Assembly: GCA_963377175.1 (NCBI GenBank)
Contig: CAUJNA010000469.1
Coordinates: 786,333-850,332, forward strand
DNA length: 64,000 nt
Reading direction: 5' to 3'
Source of the DNA: Effrenium voratum
Lineage: Eukaryota; Sar; Dinophyceae; Suessiales; Symbiodiniaceae
Shown here: one piece after another, positions 24,163 to 33,899 of the stretch
Layout of the letters: each line of letters begins with the position of its first letter
Numbering within the stretch: position 1 is the stretch's first letter
The notes under the pieces: model-generated
Databases searched by the model: none
What the model was told of the DNA's origin: nothing
Seen by the model: only the letters and a program-made list of their open reading frames with translations
Translations under genes and position numbers: made by a program

Positions 24163-24989
24163 GTCTGTCTGTCTGTCTCTGTCTGTCTCTGTCTGTCTCT
24201 GTCTGTCTCTGTCTCTGTGTGTCTGTGTGCGTGTCTCTGTCTGTATCTGTCTGTCTGTCTCTGTCTGTCTGCCTGCCTGCCTGCCTGCTGGCCTGCCTGC
24301 CTGCCTGCCTGCCCGCCGTGTGTCTCTGTCTGTTTGTGTGTCTGTGTGCCGTGTGTCTCTCTCTGTTTGTGTGTCTGTGTGTCTGTGTGTCTGTGTGTCT
24401 GTGTGTCTGTGTGTCTGTGTGTCTGTGTGTCTGCGTGTCTGTGCGCCGGTGAGCCTATGTGCCTGTGTGTGTGTGTGTCTGTCTGTCTGCCTGCCTGCCT
24501 GCCTGCCTGTCTATCTGTCTGTATGTGTCTGTCTCTCTGTTTCTGTCTGTCCTTGGAAAGGTGTTCTCCAGCAGTGATCTGCAAAAATGGTGGCCTGCCA
24601 TCCTTCGTAACCCTATAGTAAACCCGCTCACTTCCTTGATCATGTGTTGACAGGCCTCAGGTCACCCCTTCCACGTTGCTGGACTACAACGGATCATATG
24701 ATCAAAAATGGCCCCGCTTATCAACCAAACTTGTTTGCTCCCTGCTTCATATCCAGCTTATGTTGGTATGTCTTCTCTTGGTACACACCCTTTGGTTGCT
24801 TCTTTTGTCAAAAGAGTGAAACAAAAACAAAAACGGAACAATGGGTAAGCCACAGGGTACACACCACTTTGGAGCTTTTTCTTTGACCTGACCAGACAAC
24901 CCCTTTTTTTTGTTCCTTTCCGAGGAGCTCCAGGGCATCACCACGACGCCGGCCGTGAGCAGCAGCACCACCACCGGAACCTCGAGGTT
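17750..24989 (-). CDS. glycoside hydrolase family 3 (beta-glucosidase/xylosidase-type), C-terminal half over at least seven exons
   Basis: GH3 hydrolyses beta-linked glycosides. Conserved C-terminal-domain blocks occur in the right order: exon 24989-24929 ([11 protein letters not shown]); 23880-23828 ([11 protein letters not shown]); 23196-23156 ([11 protein letters not shown]); 22640-22586 ([13 protein letters not shown]); 18121-18088 (L-F-V-G-W-H-L-Y-D); 17921-17879 ([10 protein letters not shown]); 17822 to ~17750 (S-F-E-Y-L). Phases match at every join. GC donors are used at 24928, 22585, 18087 and 17878; the 23156 exon uses GT; 23828 may use GA. A linker exon may be missing between 22586 and 18121. 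The catalytic N-domain and the end of the gene were not found. Confidence 0.75.
18271..18316. repeat. (CA)n microsatellite
   Basis: Pure CA dinucleotide, ~23 units, within the GH3 large-intron region. Confidence 0.95.
19310..22340. repeat. 3 kb CT-rich tandem array with inverted segments
   Basis: A degenerate ~90-100 bp unit recurs: AGATCTTCTCCCTTTCCTCC, CTAAGATCTTT, CCCCCTTTCCCTGTTGAGATC and CTTTCCCCCCTAAGGCCTTT. Orientation is CT-rich on plus except 19737-20025 and 22115-22340, where the unit is reverse complemented, so the array ends in an inverted copy on its right. Unique sequence interrupts at 20641-20880. It fills the largest GH3 intron. Confidence 0.85.
20641..20880 (+). CDS. isolated plus-strand exon inside the CT-rich array
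   Basis: About 240 bp of ~65-70% GC unique sequence interrupts the CT-rich repeats. After the acceptor CGCTAG, the plus frame runs open with G/C third positions and a charged, globular-looking peptide ([15 protein letters not shown], then [15 protein letters not shown]). It ends where repeat sequence resumes; GCTCAG near 20876 could be a GC donor. It is opposite in strand to the surrounding GH3 gene and lies within that gene's largest intron. Not recognised. Confidence 0.5.
22393..22480. mobile_element. partial family-C element
   Basis: Has the right two-thirds: AATAGACTAAAATGGGTG, CTACCCCAAAATGGTACC, TTGACCCACAGCCAC. A left-end fragment of the same family (AACATGGCCATGGGTCAAAA) lies separately at 18999-19040. 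Confidence 0.6.
23286..23600. repeat. CA / CACAGA / CACAAA repeat tract
   Basis: Successive blocks of ACAC, then ACACAG (8 bp higher order), then ACACAA. It lies in the GH3 intron between 23828 and 23196. Confidence 0.95.
24004..24560. repeat. TCTG / TGCC / TGTGTC repeat tract
   Basis: GTCT, CTGT, TGCC and TGTGTCTG blocks alternate over ~550 bp. It lies in the GH3 intron between 24929 and 23880. Long open frames in it are low-complexity artefacts. Confidence 0.95.
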
Positions 24990-25079
24990 CTGGGTGAGAA
25001 GCTGCCCCCGGTTTATGGGGGGCGTTTGTCTTTGGGCTTGGGCCCTTGCCCACTCGGATTCGGAGTGGGCTCCATTGGT

Positions 25080-25335
25080 TCCATTGGAAGACCTTTCCCA
25101 CCAGTTTCTGTATCACAGCAGATTCCATTTCCCACCATTCGGAGCGCTCTCCCTTAGCACAGGTGGGAAAGGCCGGGTGTTGCTTTCGGTGAAGCTGCTT
25201 TACCATAGGCCCCAGGGTTGTGGGATCGCTCGGGGTTTATCCCCACTTGTACAAGGGAATCTCCCCCCTGGGGAAGTCCCTTGTTGTATCACAGAAGTGG
25301 ATTCCATTTCCCACAACGATTCGGAGCAGGTGGCT
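25080..25335. repeat. duplicated GTATCACAG...GATTCCATTTCCCAC block
   Basis: GTATCACAGCAGATTCCATTT (25106) recurs as GTATCACAGAAGTGGATTCC (25286) with the following TTCCCAC and ATTCGGAGC. An inverted copy is at 51195-51300 (GGGAAATGGAATCCACTTCT, GTATCACAGAAGTGG). Confidence 0.6.
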
Positions 25336-25629
25336 TGTTGATTTGGGTTTCGGCATGCTCGATATAGCTCAGTGTACAGTATGAGCTTGTGAGGTACATG
25401 CGCGCGCCTTAGGCACAGTATAGAAGTGGCTTTCGATAACCCCCAGCCCACACCTGCAGATCTCATTCCTGAGAGCTTTGCTGGGAGCGTGGGGGGCATG
25501 GGCAGGCATAAGTACAACTCCCAAATGATGAAGATACCCACCTCCCGCCCTGAAATTAGTCTTTGGTCTGGAGAAAGGCATGGGAGGACCCACGAACTGT
25601 CCGCAAAAAAACACCAAGGTTTGTAACTT

Positions 25630-25728
25630 TGCCATGGCAAAGGCTGTTCCCATAGGGCAGACATGTGGATGCAGGCGCTGGGCAGCCAGCAAAAGGCAAG
25701 ATTCAAGTGCCCATCGCATTTGTTCAGC
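25630..25728 (-). CDS. weak candidate exon
   Basis: After the acceptor TCTGAG, the frame reads A-E-Q-M-R-W-A-L-E-S-C-L-L-L-A-A-Q-R-L-H. It is helical in look, but codon bias is only moderate. The end is undefined. Confidence 0.25.
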
Positions 25729-26091
25729 CTCAGACCACCTTAGTGTATACAACTCCAACATACCGGTGAATCACTGCAGGTCCTGTGACGCAATTTGCGT
25801 TGGAAGGCGTCACCTCACAATAAAATACCACAACCAAAGCGCCTCACCAGGTGAGGCATTCTACCCCTCTTTGCAACAGATCCAGCGCCAAATCTCGGGA
25901 AGCTCGGGGAGGCAGGGACAAAAATCAAGGTTTCATTTCACCACACTCCGTCCCTGCTCCTTGGTCACTGATTTGCACAGGGCTCCACACCTTCATTTCG
26001 TTCCCCTGGCGCAGAACCTGGCGCGAGGAGCGCGAAGGCGATGCGGACACGGCTGGGTCCAGGATAGCCCCCACCCAACAGAAACCAAGTA

Positions 26092-26215
26092 ACATGGCCA
26101 TGGGTCAACACCCCGTACCCCCAGTGAACATCCCAATCCCCACTAAAATAGACTTGAAGTGGGTGGTGCACCTGTCCCGAAATGGTTACCATGGGTTGTG
26201 CACTACGGCCACATG
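26092..26215. mobile_element. family-C TIR element
   Basis: Starts ACATGGCCATGGGTCAA and carries CAGTGAACATCCCAATCC, then TAGACT..AGTGGGTGGTGCACCT and AAATGGTTACCATGGGTT. Related to family B by its GGGTCAA ends. Confidence 0.7.
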
Positions 26216-26300
26216 GACAGTGCGCAGGGACTTTGCCACATGCGCAAAAGACTATCCGTGCTTGGATGCTGGTGGGTGTGACCCTGCTGCAGGTACTCAC

Positions 26301-26392
26301 TGTGCAAACGCTCCAATGCATTCCTTCATCACCCACAGGTCAGCGAAGAAAGGCAGAGCTGTTCCGTTGAAGACCAGCACTGCGGCTGGCTT
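26301..26392 (-). CDS. internal exon with canonical GTGAGT donor
   Basis: Bounded by the acceptor TTCAG (26394-26393) and a textbook GTGAGT donor (26300). Thirty codons plus two bases read K-P-A-A-V-L-V-F-N-G-T-A-L-P-F-F, then an acidic/aromatic helix ending E-C-I-G-A-F-A. Phase 2 at the end fits a very short candidate exon near 26050-26010. No family assigned. Confidence 0.5.
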
Positions 26393-26734
26393 CTGAACTG
26401 TTTCTCAGAAGCTTGGTTGAAAACTTCTCGTGGTGCGGTGCTTTGTGTGTGTGTGCGTGGTGTGTGGGACTGTGGGTCTGCCTTGTACTGGTTGCAAAGC
26501 TCTGTTTGTCTTGCCTGAGAAACAACGTGCTGCAGAAAAGCCTCAGACAATTAGTGCCAACACAGCTGCCTGCAAAGAATCAAGCACGGGCAAATTGCCT
26601 CGGCTAAGCCGGCTACTTTGGGACTGTTTCTTCGGGTGCACTTGTCGGACCCTTTGCGGGACTCGAAGGGTAAAGGCCGCAGGATGCCGCAGGCAAAGCC
26701 TCATCCACGAGGGCGTCCTGATCCAATCCTGAGC

Positions 26735-26818
26735 CACACACATCGCTGGGGCGATGTGGCTGTCGGGCATCACGTCCAGGCGGTAAGTGGGCATCCAATT
26801 TCTGGAACTGAGTTCTGC
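26735..26818 (-). CDS. candidate exon
   Basis: The frame reads E-L-S-S-R-N-W-M-P-T-Y-R-L-D-V-M-P-D-S-H after a GCGCAG acceptor and can end before GATTGG (GA donor) following a Gln codon. A second minus frame is also open here, so the choice of frame is uncertain. Confidence 0.3.
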
Positions 26819-27045
26819 GCGCAAGGTCGTTCTGTCTGCAGACTCGGTCGAGGTAGAACCTGCACATGGCAACACAGCACCTAATGTTGCTTGTACTCTA
26901 GCCCTGCGCCCACCACCAGCCACAGTCACGACTAAATACACAATTTTGCTTGTACCTGCCCCACGCCCAATGCTGGCAACGGTGAGCATGTGAATTTGGA
27001 TTGCTGTAAGACTACGCACCCAAAAAAACTCGATCGATATTGACG

Positions 27046-27157
27046 TCATCCACTAGTGATTGGGGGCTGAGCACAGCACTTAACACCCATTTGGCTCAAG
27101 CCAGCTGATGCAGAGCTAACGCCTGCACAAACGATGGCCACGTCTGCACCTGGCTTG
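27046..27157 (-). CDS. candidate 3' exon with a methyltransferase-like Cys-Ala-Gly motif
   Basis: The frame reads A-D-V-A-I-V-C-A-G-V-S-S-A-S-A-G-L-S-Q-M, then G-V-K-C-C-A-Q, and reaches a stop at 27046. The C-A-G-V...G-L...G pattern resembles motif I (AdoMet binding) of C5-cytosine methyltransferases, a class known in dinoflagellate retroelements. The stretch is too short to call with confidence and no other methylase motif was found nearby. Confidence 0.3.
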
Positions 27158-27375
27158 GAGTCTTGGAGTTGAGGGATCAGCATGGTGAGATGCATCAACA
27201 GAGCCGTATCCGAAAAGTATGCGAATTGCAACGCCATGATTCGTGAACATGATTCAAGACTTCAAGGTGACTTTCAATCATCAAGGAATGCATTTTGCAA
27301 GGCAATCAGGAAATGGGCTTTCAGCGCCACTGTTCCGGAAGGGACAGCCGCCGTTCACTCGACTGCTGGGATGGA

Positions 27376-27572
27376 TCAATCCCCTGCGTGGATCTCCGCT
27401 TGCGGCTGATATGGACCAGTCTTGCCTGATAGGGCCTTGTTGACGCCAGCAAAGTCATCTTCTAAGCCTGCAGCGTGACCCGGTGGAACACCCCACTGAC
27501 ATAAGGAGAAGCGGCATGGCTCCAACGCTTGAATACCATTCACGAGATGTGCCAAGAGTTCCATGGCTGCCT
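27376..27572 (-). CDS. candidate 3'-terminal exon
   Basis: After a good acceptor (TTTTGCAG), the frame runs 65 codons from A-A-M-E-L-L-A-H-L-V-N-G-I to a TGA at 27378-27376. Codons are less G/C-biased than in neighbouring exons. Chance is possible at this length. Confidence 0.3.
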
Positions 27573-27809
27573 GCAAAAGTATCTTGCAAATAGCTTTTCA
27601 TACCGGGCATTAGCCAATGGGTGCGTGAGATTGCGACATGTTGTCGGGAACAAGATATGAAGCGTTCAGCCCTCAAACTCCCTGAAGCTCATCACTCCTC
27701 GCCGGGCTCTGGGCAAATTTGTGTGGTGGCGCCGTACCGAGACCTGAGTCAAGTGGCGCAAGCGTCACCTCGAAAAGATGCAAGAACCGAACAGATAAGC
27801 TGAAGCCTA

Positions 27810-29300
27810 ACAATGGCTTCCAATGGGTCAAAAGGCCGTGAGTCGTGGCAGAGAAACAACCCCCACATCGAATGATCTATGCATGCATGTTGCTTTATGA
27901 CATTGAGATATTGTACTCAACAGCAAGAAAAGCAACGCACGCAGGCGGCAAGTGAGCAAAAATAGCACTCGCTGTTGTAAACTCCCGGTGTCTACATGTC
28001 ATTGGCTTTTGCATGATGGGTTCGAGTTAGCAATTGCCTGCTCATGTGCATGGGCAGCACAAAAGCCCGCGCGGAGCCATGCAGCTTGATTCTCGGGCGC
28101 TGGCATGCCATCCATCAGAGTAAGATCGTCCTTCGACAGCACCTAAGGTTCGAGGGGGGCCCAAACTGCAATCAAACAAATCCACATAAATCTTGACGAG
28201 TTCGCACCTTGCAAACCTTCATCTTGCAAACTGCCTTCTGCCCTCCTGTCCAGCTGGCCCCTTCACCCGGATCGCAGCTTGGGAGGCCTTTGGTTAGCCG
28301 AAACAAAGGCCGCTTGCTTGCCCCACGGAATTTGCAGCCACTGGACATGTTGTCGCCAATGGACATGTCAAATGTCAAATGGCTCACCAACGATGAGCCA
28401 CACGCCACCTTTGCATACCATGCTTGGCAAATTCGCCTCGGCCCCCAGGGCCGGGAAGCGGTCAGACCCTTCAGAACCTTTTTGGGATCTTCGAAATTGC
28501 CAGACCGCACAAAAGGCTCCAGACTCCAGACTGAAGACTCCACTGAGGCTCCAGACTTTAGACTGCACACTTCAGACTCCTCCAGACTGCAGACTGCAGA
28601 CTCCAGGCTTTCCCATCTAGCTCCACTCAAATCCTGCTAGAAACCGCTCAACTTCCTCCTCTCAAAGCTGGTCCAACTCGGTCGAATCCCCCTTCAAATC
28701 CCCCTTCAGAAGCCACTCAAATCCCGCCTAAAACTCTTCTACAAACCTGTCACATCCCCTCTGAAAACTCCCATCAAATCCCCCTAGAAACTGGCAAAAT
28801 CCCCCCAAAACAACAATCAACTTCCCTAGAAATTTGGATGCGCTTGGCCCTCCATTCTGTAGCTCTCCGCGGCTCTTGTCCTGGCCCTCGAAGCCAGGTC
28901 AAATCGCGCTGACATGCACCCACCCTCTAGCTTGGAAACCAGCTCGCGCATTTCAGCGCCAACTCACTCACTTCAACAACAGCACTTCAAGGCAAACCAA
29001 AGCACAGTACATACCTCAAAGCCAGCCAAAAGCGGACTGGCCGAGGCGGGCAACGCCAAGCGTTTACCATTTTTCGTAAGTGCACAAAGCGGAAATAAGG
29101 AAGTCCAAAAGTAGGGCACATGTCGGGATGGCCAAGCCTTACCAACGCTGTTGATTGACTCCTTTCCAATTACCTTGCAATCTCTGAAGCTCTGTGTGGC
29201 TGCTCTGCAAAGGAGCAACATTGGGAAACAAATTTAAAGGGGATACCGGGAAAGCGGGGATGTCCGAGGACTTTGTGTAAAGGAAACCATGTCTAACAAT
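27810..29300. other. no supported gene
   Basis: Degenerate repeats at 28500-28820. Both strands are open at 28200-28500 without a preference. Confidence 0.45.
28500..28820. repeat. CTCCAGACT and CAAATCCCCCT degenerate repeats
   Basis: 28515-28610 is built of TCCAGACT-type units; 28640-28810 of CAAATCCCCCTNAGAAACT-type units. Frames crossing them are not credible genes. Confidence 0.7.
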
Positions 29301-29400
29301 TACCCGAACAATATGCCCACATCCCTGCTTCCCCCACATCCCTGCTTCTTTGCTTGTCTGAAACATGAGCCAGAGAGCAGCACACAAACTGGTTGATGAC

Positions 29401-30035
29401 CTTTGGGCGTTGGGGGCGCCCCAATCCCAGCAGGACTTCCGCATAGGGAGCAGCCGTCCAAACAAAGCGAGCGCCGCCTAAGAGCGAAACCCGACTGGAG
29501 CCGCCGATGGAGAAATAGGACGCATCCGTCCAGGTCTCAGCACGCAGGAATTCGTAGGGCTTACATGTTTTTCTACCACCAAAATATCTGAGCTGGCAGC
29601 CTGACAACCTTTCTCACTGACTGACTGGCTGGCTGGGTGGCTGGGTGGCTGTGTGACGGACTAATCGCCTGCCCACCTTCCCGACCAACAACGACAGCCC
29701 AAAAACAAGATTGACATTCCAGGCATCCGCTCCTTAGATTCGTGGTCAATGTCCGGCGCAACGCCGCAGGCCTCCCCGCACATGAGCAGCAAGGGTTGAG
29801 GGGAGGTTCTAATTGACGCTTTCCGCTTAGGCTTAAAAAGTTTTGACGCTGAATATCCCGCAGCCCCAATCAAGAGAATTGTGCTTGAACATACATGCAA
29901 GGCCTGGGGCTCACGCGTGATACCCTCGTTTGCATGCGCGGCAGTAATTCCAAGAAGTTGAGGAGAGTTAAACTTCAGCCTGCCTTGGCTGGGGGCCAAG
30001 ACTGGATCAAGCGGAAAGAGACATGCAACAGACTG

Positions 30036-30131
<96 letters not shown>

Positions 30132-30133
30132 CA

Positions 30134-30201
<68 letters not shown>

Positions 30202-30439
30202 CCCAGTTGGCAAACCATCACCTTGCTTGGGTGGAACTCGCTTGCTGGTGGGACACGGCGCCTCACCAATGATCGCGATTTTCTGGCTCCTCAACAAGGG
30301 CAGAACAGGTGCACCTGGGCCGCCCGCGCTCAAAAACAGGCTGCCACTCCATTCCATATTCGACGACAAACAGCGCATTAATTTCGCCAAAAGCTGGTTC
30401 CAATGTTTCCAAGACATGGGTCAGGCATGTCCACAAGTG
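29401..30439 (-). CDS. three phase-matched exons of an unrecognised protein
   Basis: Exons 30439-30315, 29808-29677 and 29572-29401 are each bounded by an AG acceptor and a GT donor, and they join in phases 0-2, 2-2 and 2-0. The joined ~142 residues include F-V-V-E-Y-G-M-E-W-Q-P-V-F, a Cys-rich stretch (C-G-E-A-C-G, then G-C-R-C) and W-T-D-A-S-Y-F-S-I-G-G-S-S. The (AGGC)n microsatellite fills the first intron. Canonical introns here contrast with the GC introns elsewhere in the window. Family unknown. Confidence 0.55.
30034..30200. repeat. (AGGC)n microsatellite
   Basis: About 40 AGGC units with a single AAC interruption near 30134. It is inside a GT-AG intron between two phase-matched exons. 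Confidence 0.95.
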
Positions 30440-31384
30440 CTGCCAACATGCTTATTTCGAGCATGTCGGCTTGCAACGCGTTGGTCCAACTAAACTGGCC
30501 CAAAGTTGTTCGAAATCGTTTGCGTGCCATCAGCACGGACGAATCCTAGCTTTGCTTGCGTGACACCGAGGCCAATGTTTGAAGCAAACTCCCCAAGTTC
30601 GAATCAACGTGTGCAAAAGCTGTCCAAGCTGGAGACCATCTTGGGACACTTTGTCGTTCTTCAGCAAGACCTCTGCAGGACATCCGGGCAGGTCAAGATT
30701 CATGTGTAAAGCAGATATATTCAGCATCATTGGCCATGCTCGTGTGCAATAAGGTAGGTTGTTAGCACCGAAACAGATTATTCATGACCAATGTACCACT
30801 CAGTTGGCACAATTCCTCGGTCATTGTTCGACCCTAAACCTAAGATTTAAGTCTTTTCTGCCATCATCATTTGCACCAAGGGCAAACATGTATAATGGTA
30901 CCAAATGTTGACCCCGATTCCCGCAGCTGGATGAGCAACGATGAGCAGTGATGTCCTGCTGATATCTAACGCTTGCTTGTTGGAGTCTATGAGTCTATGC
31001 ATGCCCGAGTGTGGCGCACCACAGCGGATTGAGCAGGCTTAGCAACATAAAGTGGCTAACACAAAGACAAACGGGAACTTGTCTCAGCCAATCTGCAGCG
31101 GCGGCTTTTAAAACAAGTGCAAACACTACTGATCGCTTATTTCTTGAACATCTACCAAGCGACCAGCACCATTTGCAAACAGACCCTTCCCACCCACAAG
31201 CCTGGAAGCAAACAAGCGCATCCCCTTCAAAAGCATTGTTCCTGCATGCGCGTTCATGTGTGTCTCTGTGTCTCTGTGTCTCTGTGTGTGGCGTGCACGT
31301 GCGTGTAAATGAGGATGTCCGCGTGTGGGTATGCATGGCGCTTTCTCGAAATTGCCGGCGGCCAGCGGAAGCCTTTTCCAGGCG

Positions 31385-31510
31385 ATTCCATGGAAGCTCC
31401 CCGAACCCCTTCGGGAAGACGTGGTTCCATTTGCAGTGGGTTTCTGGGAGCTTCCATGCTGCAAATGGAACCACGTCTTCCAAAAAAGGTTTTGGGGAGC
31501 TTTCATGTTA
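31385..31510. mobile_element. long imperfect foldback, hairpin-forming
   Basis: GGAAGCTCCCCGAACCCC plus GAAGACGTGGTTCCATTTGC on the left is mirrored by GCAAATGGAACCACGTCTTC plus GGTTTTGGGGAGCTTTC on the right. The central ~20 bp are perfect. An additional GGGAGCTTCCATG palindrome lies in the loop. A transcript would form a stem of ~45 bp. Confidence 0.75.
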
Positions 31511-31539
31511 ATCTGAGGGAGGGTAATTTTGTTCCATAC

Positions 31540-31846
31540 CGAGCTTTGTGCGGCTTGCGCAAGCCCGAAGCCTGGTGGCGCGCACAGAAAAGGCACCGGC
31601 TTCGAGACAAAGCTCGCTGAGGCTGCGGCCGCCCCTTGACTCGCAATGCTCCTGGCCTAGGCTCCAAGAGACATGTGTTGGGCTTGTCGCCAAATGGGGG
31701 ACTGCAAAGGGCGTGCCTTCGAAAAGGGTATTGGAAGAAGCAATGCTATTGGCATAGGCAACCCGCGCTGAAGCACGGCTGCTAATCTCTAGCGATGCCT
31801 TGAACCCAAACAGCCTTCTAAGCCTCAGCCACTGCAGCAAGGCCAT
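31540..31846 (-). CDS. probable first exon, unrecognised protein
   Basis: ATG at 31846 has in-frame TAG and TAA just upstream. 102 codons follow to a GT donor at 31539 (phase 1). The N-terminus is M-A-L-L-Q-W-L-R-L-R-R-L-F, basic and hydrophobic (organelle targeting possible), then Ser/Ala-rich sequence. A foldback element (31385-31510) begins just beyond the donor. An AG (GCTGCAG) shortly after the ATG means an internal exon start is also possible. Confidence 0.5.
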
Positions 31847-32798
31847 TAGCAATTACTAGCCCATGATGCTCCGCCAACTTGCAAAACATGTGGCGGAAAG
31901 CAACACACAAAATATAGACACAAACAAAATACTTGGAAGTGGCAGAATTCTGAAGAAACTAGCCACAAATCCAAACCGCCTGAGGATTCACTGGATAGGA
32001 GCCTGCTGGTGGGCGTCAACTACTTTGGCTCCCAGCTGTTTTTGAGGGCCAGTTCGGACATGAGAGAACGGATACTTGCTTCGCAGTGGGAAAGCTGCTT
32101 GCATAAGAGATGCCCGTCTAAGAGGGAAGCAGGACATTTGCCCCTTTGAACGCAAGCTATGTATGGCACGCTGCCATCAAGCCGCACCAAAGCGACTTTC
32201 CTACCAGAACTGCTTCAGCAGTTAATCATTACACATGTATATGTACAACATTTGAATGCGTGCGCGTGTGTATATATATATATGCATAAATATGTCCGTA
32301 CATACATGTATTGCTGATATGTGTACGTTGTCTATGTATGGATTCTCACAGTTCTATCAACCAGCTAGTGTAGAAATGTTGTGTTTTCAGGGCTGGGTGT
32401 CTTTCTAGGAAGCTAGGATCTGTATGTCTCCCTCTTGAACACGCTCTCTGCCAAAGACAACTTTGTTCTCGAGTTGGTCCCAAAGCTGATGTCGTACTGC
32501 GACTATTCCCAGCTCAGAAACTGCCAAGGCCACTGCCAACTCCACGTGCTCCTGAGATGTTGCCATTTTGCCTTGGGCACTCGAGACGCCCTCCTAACCA
32601 CCTGACTGAAACACCATGTTCAACTCTTCGAAATTTCAGTAAAATAACAAAAAAGAACAGGCCATTCAGCATTGACTTGGCCTGCCCATGTTCATCAATA
32701 CGCTCGTCCTTTAATATGTCCCCCACAACCTTGCAACCAGTCTCGATCCCCGTGGCTCACAAGTCCGACTGCAGCTGGTGGCCGCTACACTTGCCACC

Positions 32799-32930
32799 GC
32801 ACACACACGCACACAAACACACAGACACACAGACACACAGACACACAGACACACAGACACACAGAGACACACACACACACGTCACACAAAACACACACAC
32901 ACACACACACACGCAAGGAACGCACAACAC
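32799..32930. repeat. CA / CACAGA repeat tract
   Basis: Same composition as 23286-23600, broken by CGTCACACAAAAC. Confidence 0.95.
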
Positions 32931-32961
32931 ACAACACATAATTAACCACACACTTTGTGGG

Positions 32962-33085
32962 GAAGTGTGGCAGGTTTCGCGAGCAGAAACTGAGGTGCAA
33001 AGGTGCCTCGCCGCCCCTCCACGCTTCGCGCCAGGGCCCCAAGCTGTACAAGGGGCCATCGCAGTTGCACCCTACCTAGGCCATC
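32962..33085. CDS. candidate exon, strand unresolved
   Basis: A GC-rich island next to a CA-repeat is open in coding-like frames on both strands. The plus strand begins after GTGGCAG with V-S-R-A-E-T-E-V-Q-R-C-L-A-A. The minus strand has V-Q-L-R-W-P-L-V-Q-L-G-A-L-A-R before a GT donor. The direction of neighbouring genes favours minus. Confidence 0.3.
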
Positions 33086-33149
33086 GCAGTTGCGCCGGCT
33101 TTCAGTGAGTCAAATGAGTCACCAACCGGATATTTATTCATGTGGGCGG

Positions 33150-33233
33150 GGGACGGAGGGGAGGGGGAGCCCCAAAAGCCCTTATTAAGCCCTTAATAAG
33201 GCCTTGTTTAGGGCGAATTTGGGCTCCCTCCCC
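33150..33233. mobile_element. small foldback element
   Basis: GGGGGAGCCCCAAAAGCCC on the left mirrors GGGCGAATTTGGGCTCCC-t-CCCCC on the right. The loop holds a CCTTATTAAGCCCTTAATAAGG palindromic run. Confidence 0.7.
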
Positions 33234-33236
33234 CTG

Positions 33237-33363
33237 AGTCGACCCAAAACCATGGAAATCCCAAGGGCAGAAATGCATTTTTATGGAAAGCCCAAGGTTT
33301 GAGCGCGGGTCAAATCGGGTCAAATTTAGACGAGACGGGTTTCCATGGTTTTCCGCTGGGCCG
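33237..33363. mobile_element. inverted-repeat element
   Basis: GACCCAAAACCATGGAAATCC on the left, GGGTTTCCATGGTTTT then GGG on the right. It abuts the foldback at 33150. Confidence 0.6.
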
Positions 33364-33534
33364 AATTCTTCAAAGCTAATGAGACGTGAGCACCAAATCA
33401 AGCACAAACAAAGGTCAGATTCAACTGGAAAGCCACAAACCAAACCAACCAACCAACCAAGCAAACATGGACAGAAGACGAATAGAATCCACGGGAACGT
33501 GAATAACTATAAATAATAAGTCATGACGCTCAAC

Positions 33535-33697
33535 CTCCTGGTGAGGTCGATTTCTATTCGCTTGCCAAAGGGAAGACAGCAAACAACAACTGCAGGAGGG
33601 TATTTTTGAAATGCCATCCTTGCGACTTGCGACGGTTCCCTCTGGGCACTGCACGCGGCAATCCTGGGCGCAGTGCTTGGCAACATGTCTGTCCCTC
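33535..33697 (-). CDS. cysteine-rich exon
   Basis: After the acceptor CAACAG (33699-33698), the frame reads R-D-R-H-V-A-K-H-C-A-Q-D-C-R-V-Q-C, then P-S-C-S-C-C. Six or more Cys in ~45 residues suggest an extracellular or metal-binding segment. A GA donor following C-C-T-C-A-C-C-A-G fits phase, but the 3' edge is uncertain. Confidence 0.4.
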
Positions 33698-33899
33698 CTG
33701 TTGGGACCACGGTGCTCTAGGTGTAGCACTGAGAAAACTATGGGCCTATGGGCACTTGGGATGCTGCATTCCGGCTGGTTTGCAAAATGAATCAAAATGG
33801 ATCCGCTGCGGAGAACTGTGTGATCTGGGAAATGCCGTCCGTATACATGCTACATATACGCACCCAAAGCGGTACTAAATGGGCACTGCTCGAGAAGCC

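Noticed and set aside
24002..24618. Two ~200-residue open frames of Cys/Leu/Val
   Set aside because: They are translations of the TCTG/TGTGTC microsatellite; the same holds for the long CA- and GA-repeat frames at 23.2-23.8 and 50.5-51.2 kb.
27087..27100. CCATTTGGCTCAAG, one T short of the 3' end of the dinoflagellate spliced leader (a possible retroposed-mRNA relic)
   Set aside because: The match is short, lacks the 5' part of the leader and lies antisense within a coding-looking minus exon whose codons explain it.
28172..28640. Open frames of ~145-150 codons on both strands
   Set aside because: They cross degenerate CTCCAGACT repeats; neither strand has better codon use or splice sites.
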